Shown: one piece after another, positions 23,136-23,436 of the stretch
Layout of the letters: every line of letters starts with the position of its first letter
Numbering within the stretch: the first letter of the stretch is position 1
Assembly: GCA_937891875.1 (NCBI GenBank)
Contig: CALATR010000583.1
Coordinates: 1-23,436, forward strand
Length of the DNA: 23,436 nt
DNA from: an uncultured Pseudomonadota bacterium
GTDB taxonomy: Bacteria; Myxococcota_A; UBA796; GCA-2862545
Direction: 5' to 3'
Notes under the pieces: generated by a model
Told to the model about the DNA's origin: nothing
Database searches by the model: none
What the model saw: the letters and a program-made list of their open reading frames with translations, nothing else
Translations under genes and position numbers: made by a program

Positions 23136-23436
23136 GTGCCGCACCCGATCATCACCGCCCTGACCGAGGTCTCGCTGCCCGCCGCCGCGGTGGACCTCGC
23201 CGCGTTCGATCACAACGTGGCTGTCCTGATGGCCGCCGCTGCCGACCGGCCGGTCCGCCTCGCGACCAAGTCCGTGCGCTGCAACGCCCTGCTCCGGCGG
23301 GCCGCGGATGCCCTCGGCGACCGCTTCGTCGGCCTGATGGCGGTCAGCCCGCGGGAGGCCCTGCACCTGGCGGCGAGTGGCTGGACGGACCTGCTGATCG
23401 CCTACCCGGTGGCGCGACAGGCCGATGCCCGCCCCC
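23136..23436 (+). CDS. PLP-dependent alanine racemase / D-threonine aldolase-like enzyme, 3' end missing
   Basis: The first 100 residues are seen before the window ends. LAAFDHNVAVLMAAA, VRLATKSVRCNALLRRA and GWTDLLIAYPV match the N-terminal TIM-barrel of fold-type III PLP enzymes (alanine racemase N-terminal domain), especially the COG3616-like amino-acid deaminase/aldolase group. The Lys of ATKSVRC is the expected PLP Schiff-base residue. I start at GTG 23136: an in-frame TAG lies at 23112-23114, no other start codon stands between, and GAGGGG is just upstream (23127-23132). The substrate cannot be told from this part. It diverges from the lipoprotein gene with 97 bp between the starts. Confidence 0.85.
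   Translation, partial: MPHPIITALTEVSLPAAAVDLAAFDHNVAVLMAAAADRPVRLATKSVRCNALLRRAADALGDRFVGLMAVSPREALHLAASGWTDLLIAYPVARQADARP

Noticed and set aside
20472..23366. Open frame that would make DUF1552 a 1401-residue protein
   Set aside because: The upstream part is Arg/Pro-rich shadow of the lipoprotein gene; the Tat-type signal begins at 20471.
1..23436. CRISPR arrays, tRNA genes, insertion sequences, phage genes or attachment sites
   Set aside because: No regularly spaced repeats, tRNA-like cloverleaf sequence, transposase or integrase motif, or terminal inverted repeats were found by reading; nearly all the sequence is occupied by ordinary genes of uniform high-GC codon use.

Overview
The window is a gene-dense, very GC-rich stretch of bacterial chromosome, most likely from a myxobacterium-type organism (Myxococcota). 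That view rests on gene content, not on a marker gene. The evidence is: paired DUF1552 and DUF1592/DUF1588-type proteins; MopE-like Asp/Cys-rich calcium-binding repeats; a Gly-Cys / hydrophobic helix / Arg C-terminal sorting tail like MYXO-CTERM; a lipoprotein-rich, OmpA-rich cell-envelope inventory; and frequent GTG starts. I see no tRNA, rRNA, CRISPR array, insertion sequence or phage gene, and no stretch above about 120 bases without a gene. Sixteen genes are supported; the first and last are cut by the window edges.

Layout. (1) 1-5002, plus strand: the end of a DUF5682 protein, a VWA (CoxE-like) protein and a double-SWIM zinc-finger protein, each overlapping the next by 4 bp. In other genomes this trio usually sits beside a MoxR-type AAA ATPase, which would lie left of the window. 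(2) 5006-6677, minus strand: a LysR-type regulator followed by a class I SAM methyltransferase. (3) 6759-9797, plus strand, divergent from the LysR gene: an SdpR-type ArsR repressor, an SdpI-family membrane protein and two tandem paralogous lipoprotein alpha/beta hydrolases, all joined by 4-bp overlaps. The 81-bp divergent region holds two CTAATTAG boxes, a likely operator. (4) 9895-12531, plus strand: an FAD-dependent oxidoreductase, an ECF41/SigJ-type sigma factor with its fused SnoaL-like domain, and a free NTF2-like protein. (5) 12532-16056, minus strand: a 1174-residue envelope protein with a barrel-like N-terminus, nine Ig-like/carboxypeptidase-regulatory-like repeats and a C-terminal OmpA peptidoglycan-binding domain. 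(6) 16137-19118, plus strand: a beta-helix surface protein with a sorting tail, then a secreted protein with an AgmX/TonB-C-like fold. (7) 19161-23038, minus strand: a lipoprotein with planctomycete-type cytochrome domains, translationally coupled to a Tat-exported DUF1552 protein. (8) 23136 to the right edge, plus strand: the start of a PLP-dependent alanine racemase/D-threonine aldolase-like enzyme.

How they may work together. Regions 1, 3 and 4 look like self-contained regulated modules: a putative ATPase/VWA/SWIM conflict or stress module, an SdpRI-like envelope-protection module with added secreted hydrolases, and an ECF41 redox module. Regions 5 to 7 are cell-surface genes. The most unusual points are the addition of two lipoprotein hydrolases to an sdpRI-like operon, the alternating two-type repeat architecture of the OmpA protein, and a triplicated Cys-rich module fused to the DUF1592-type lipoprotein.
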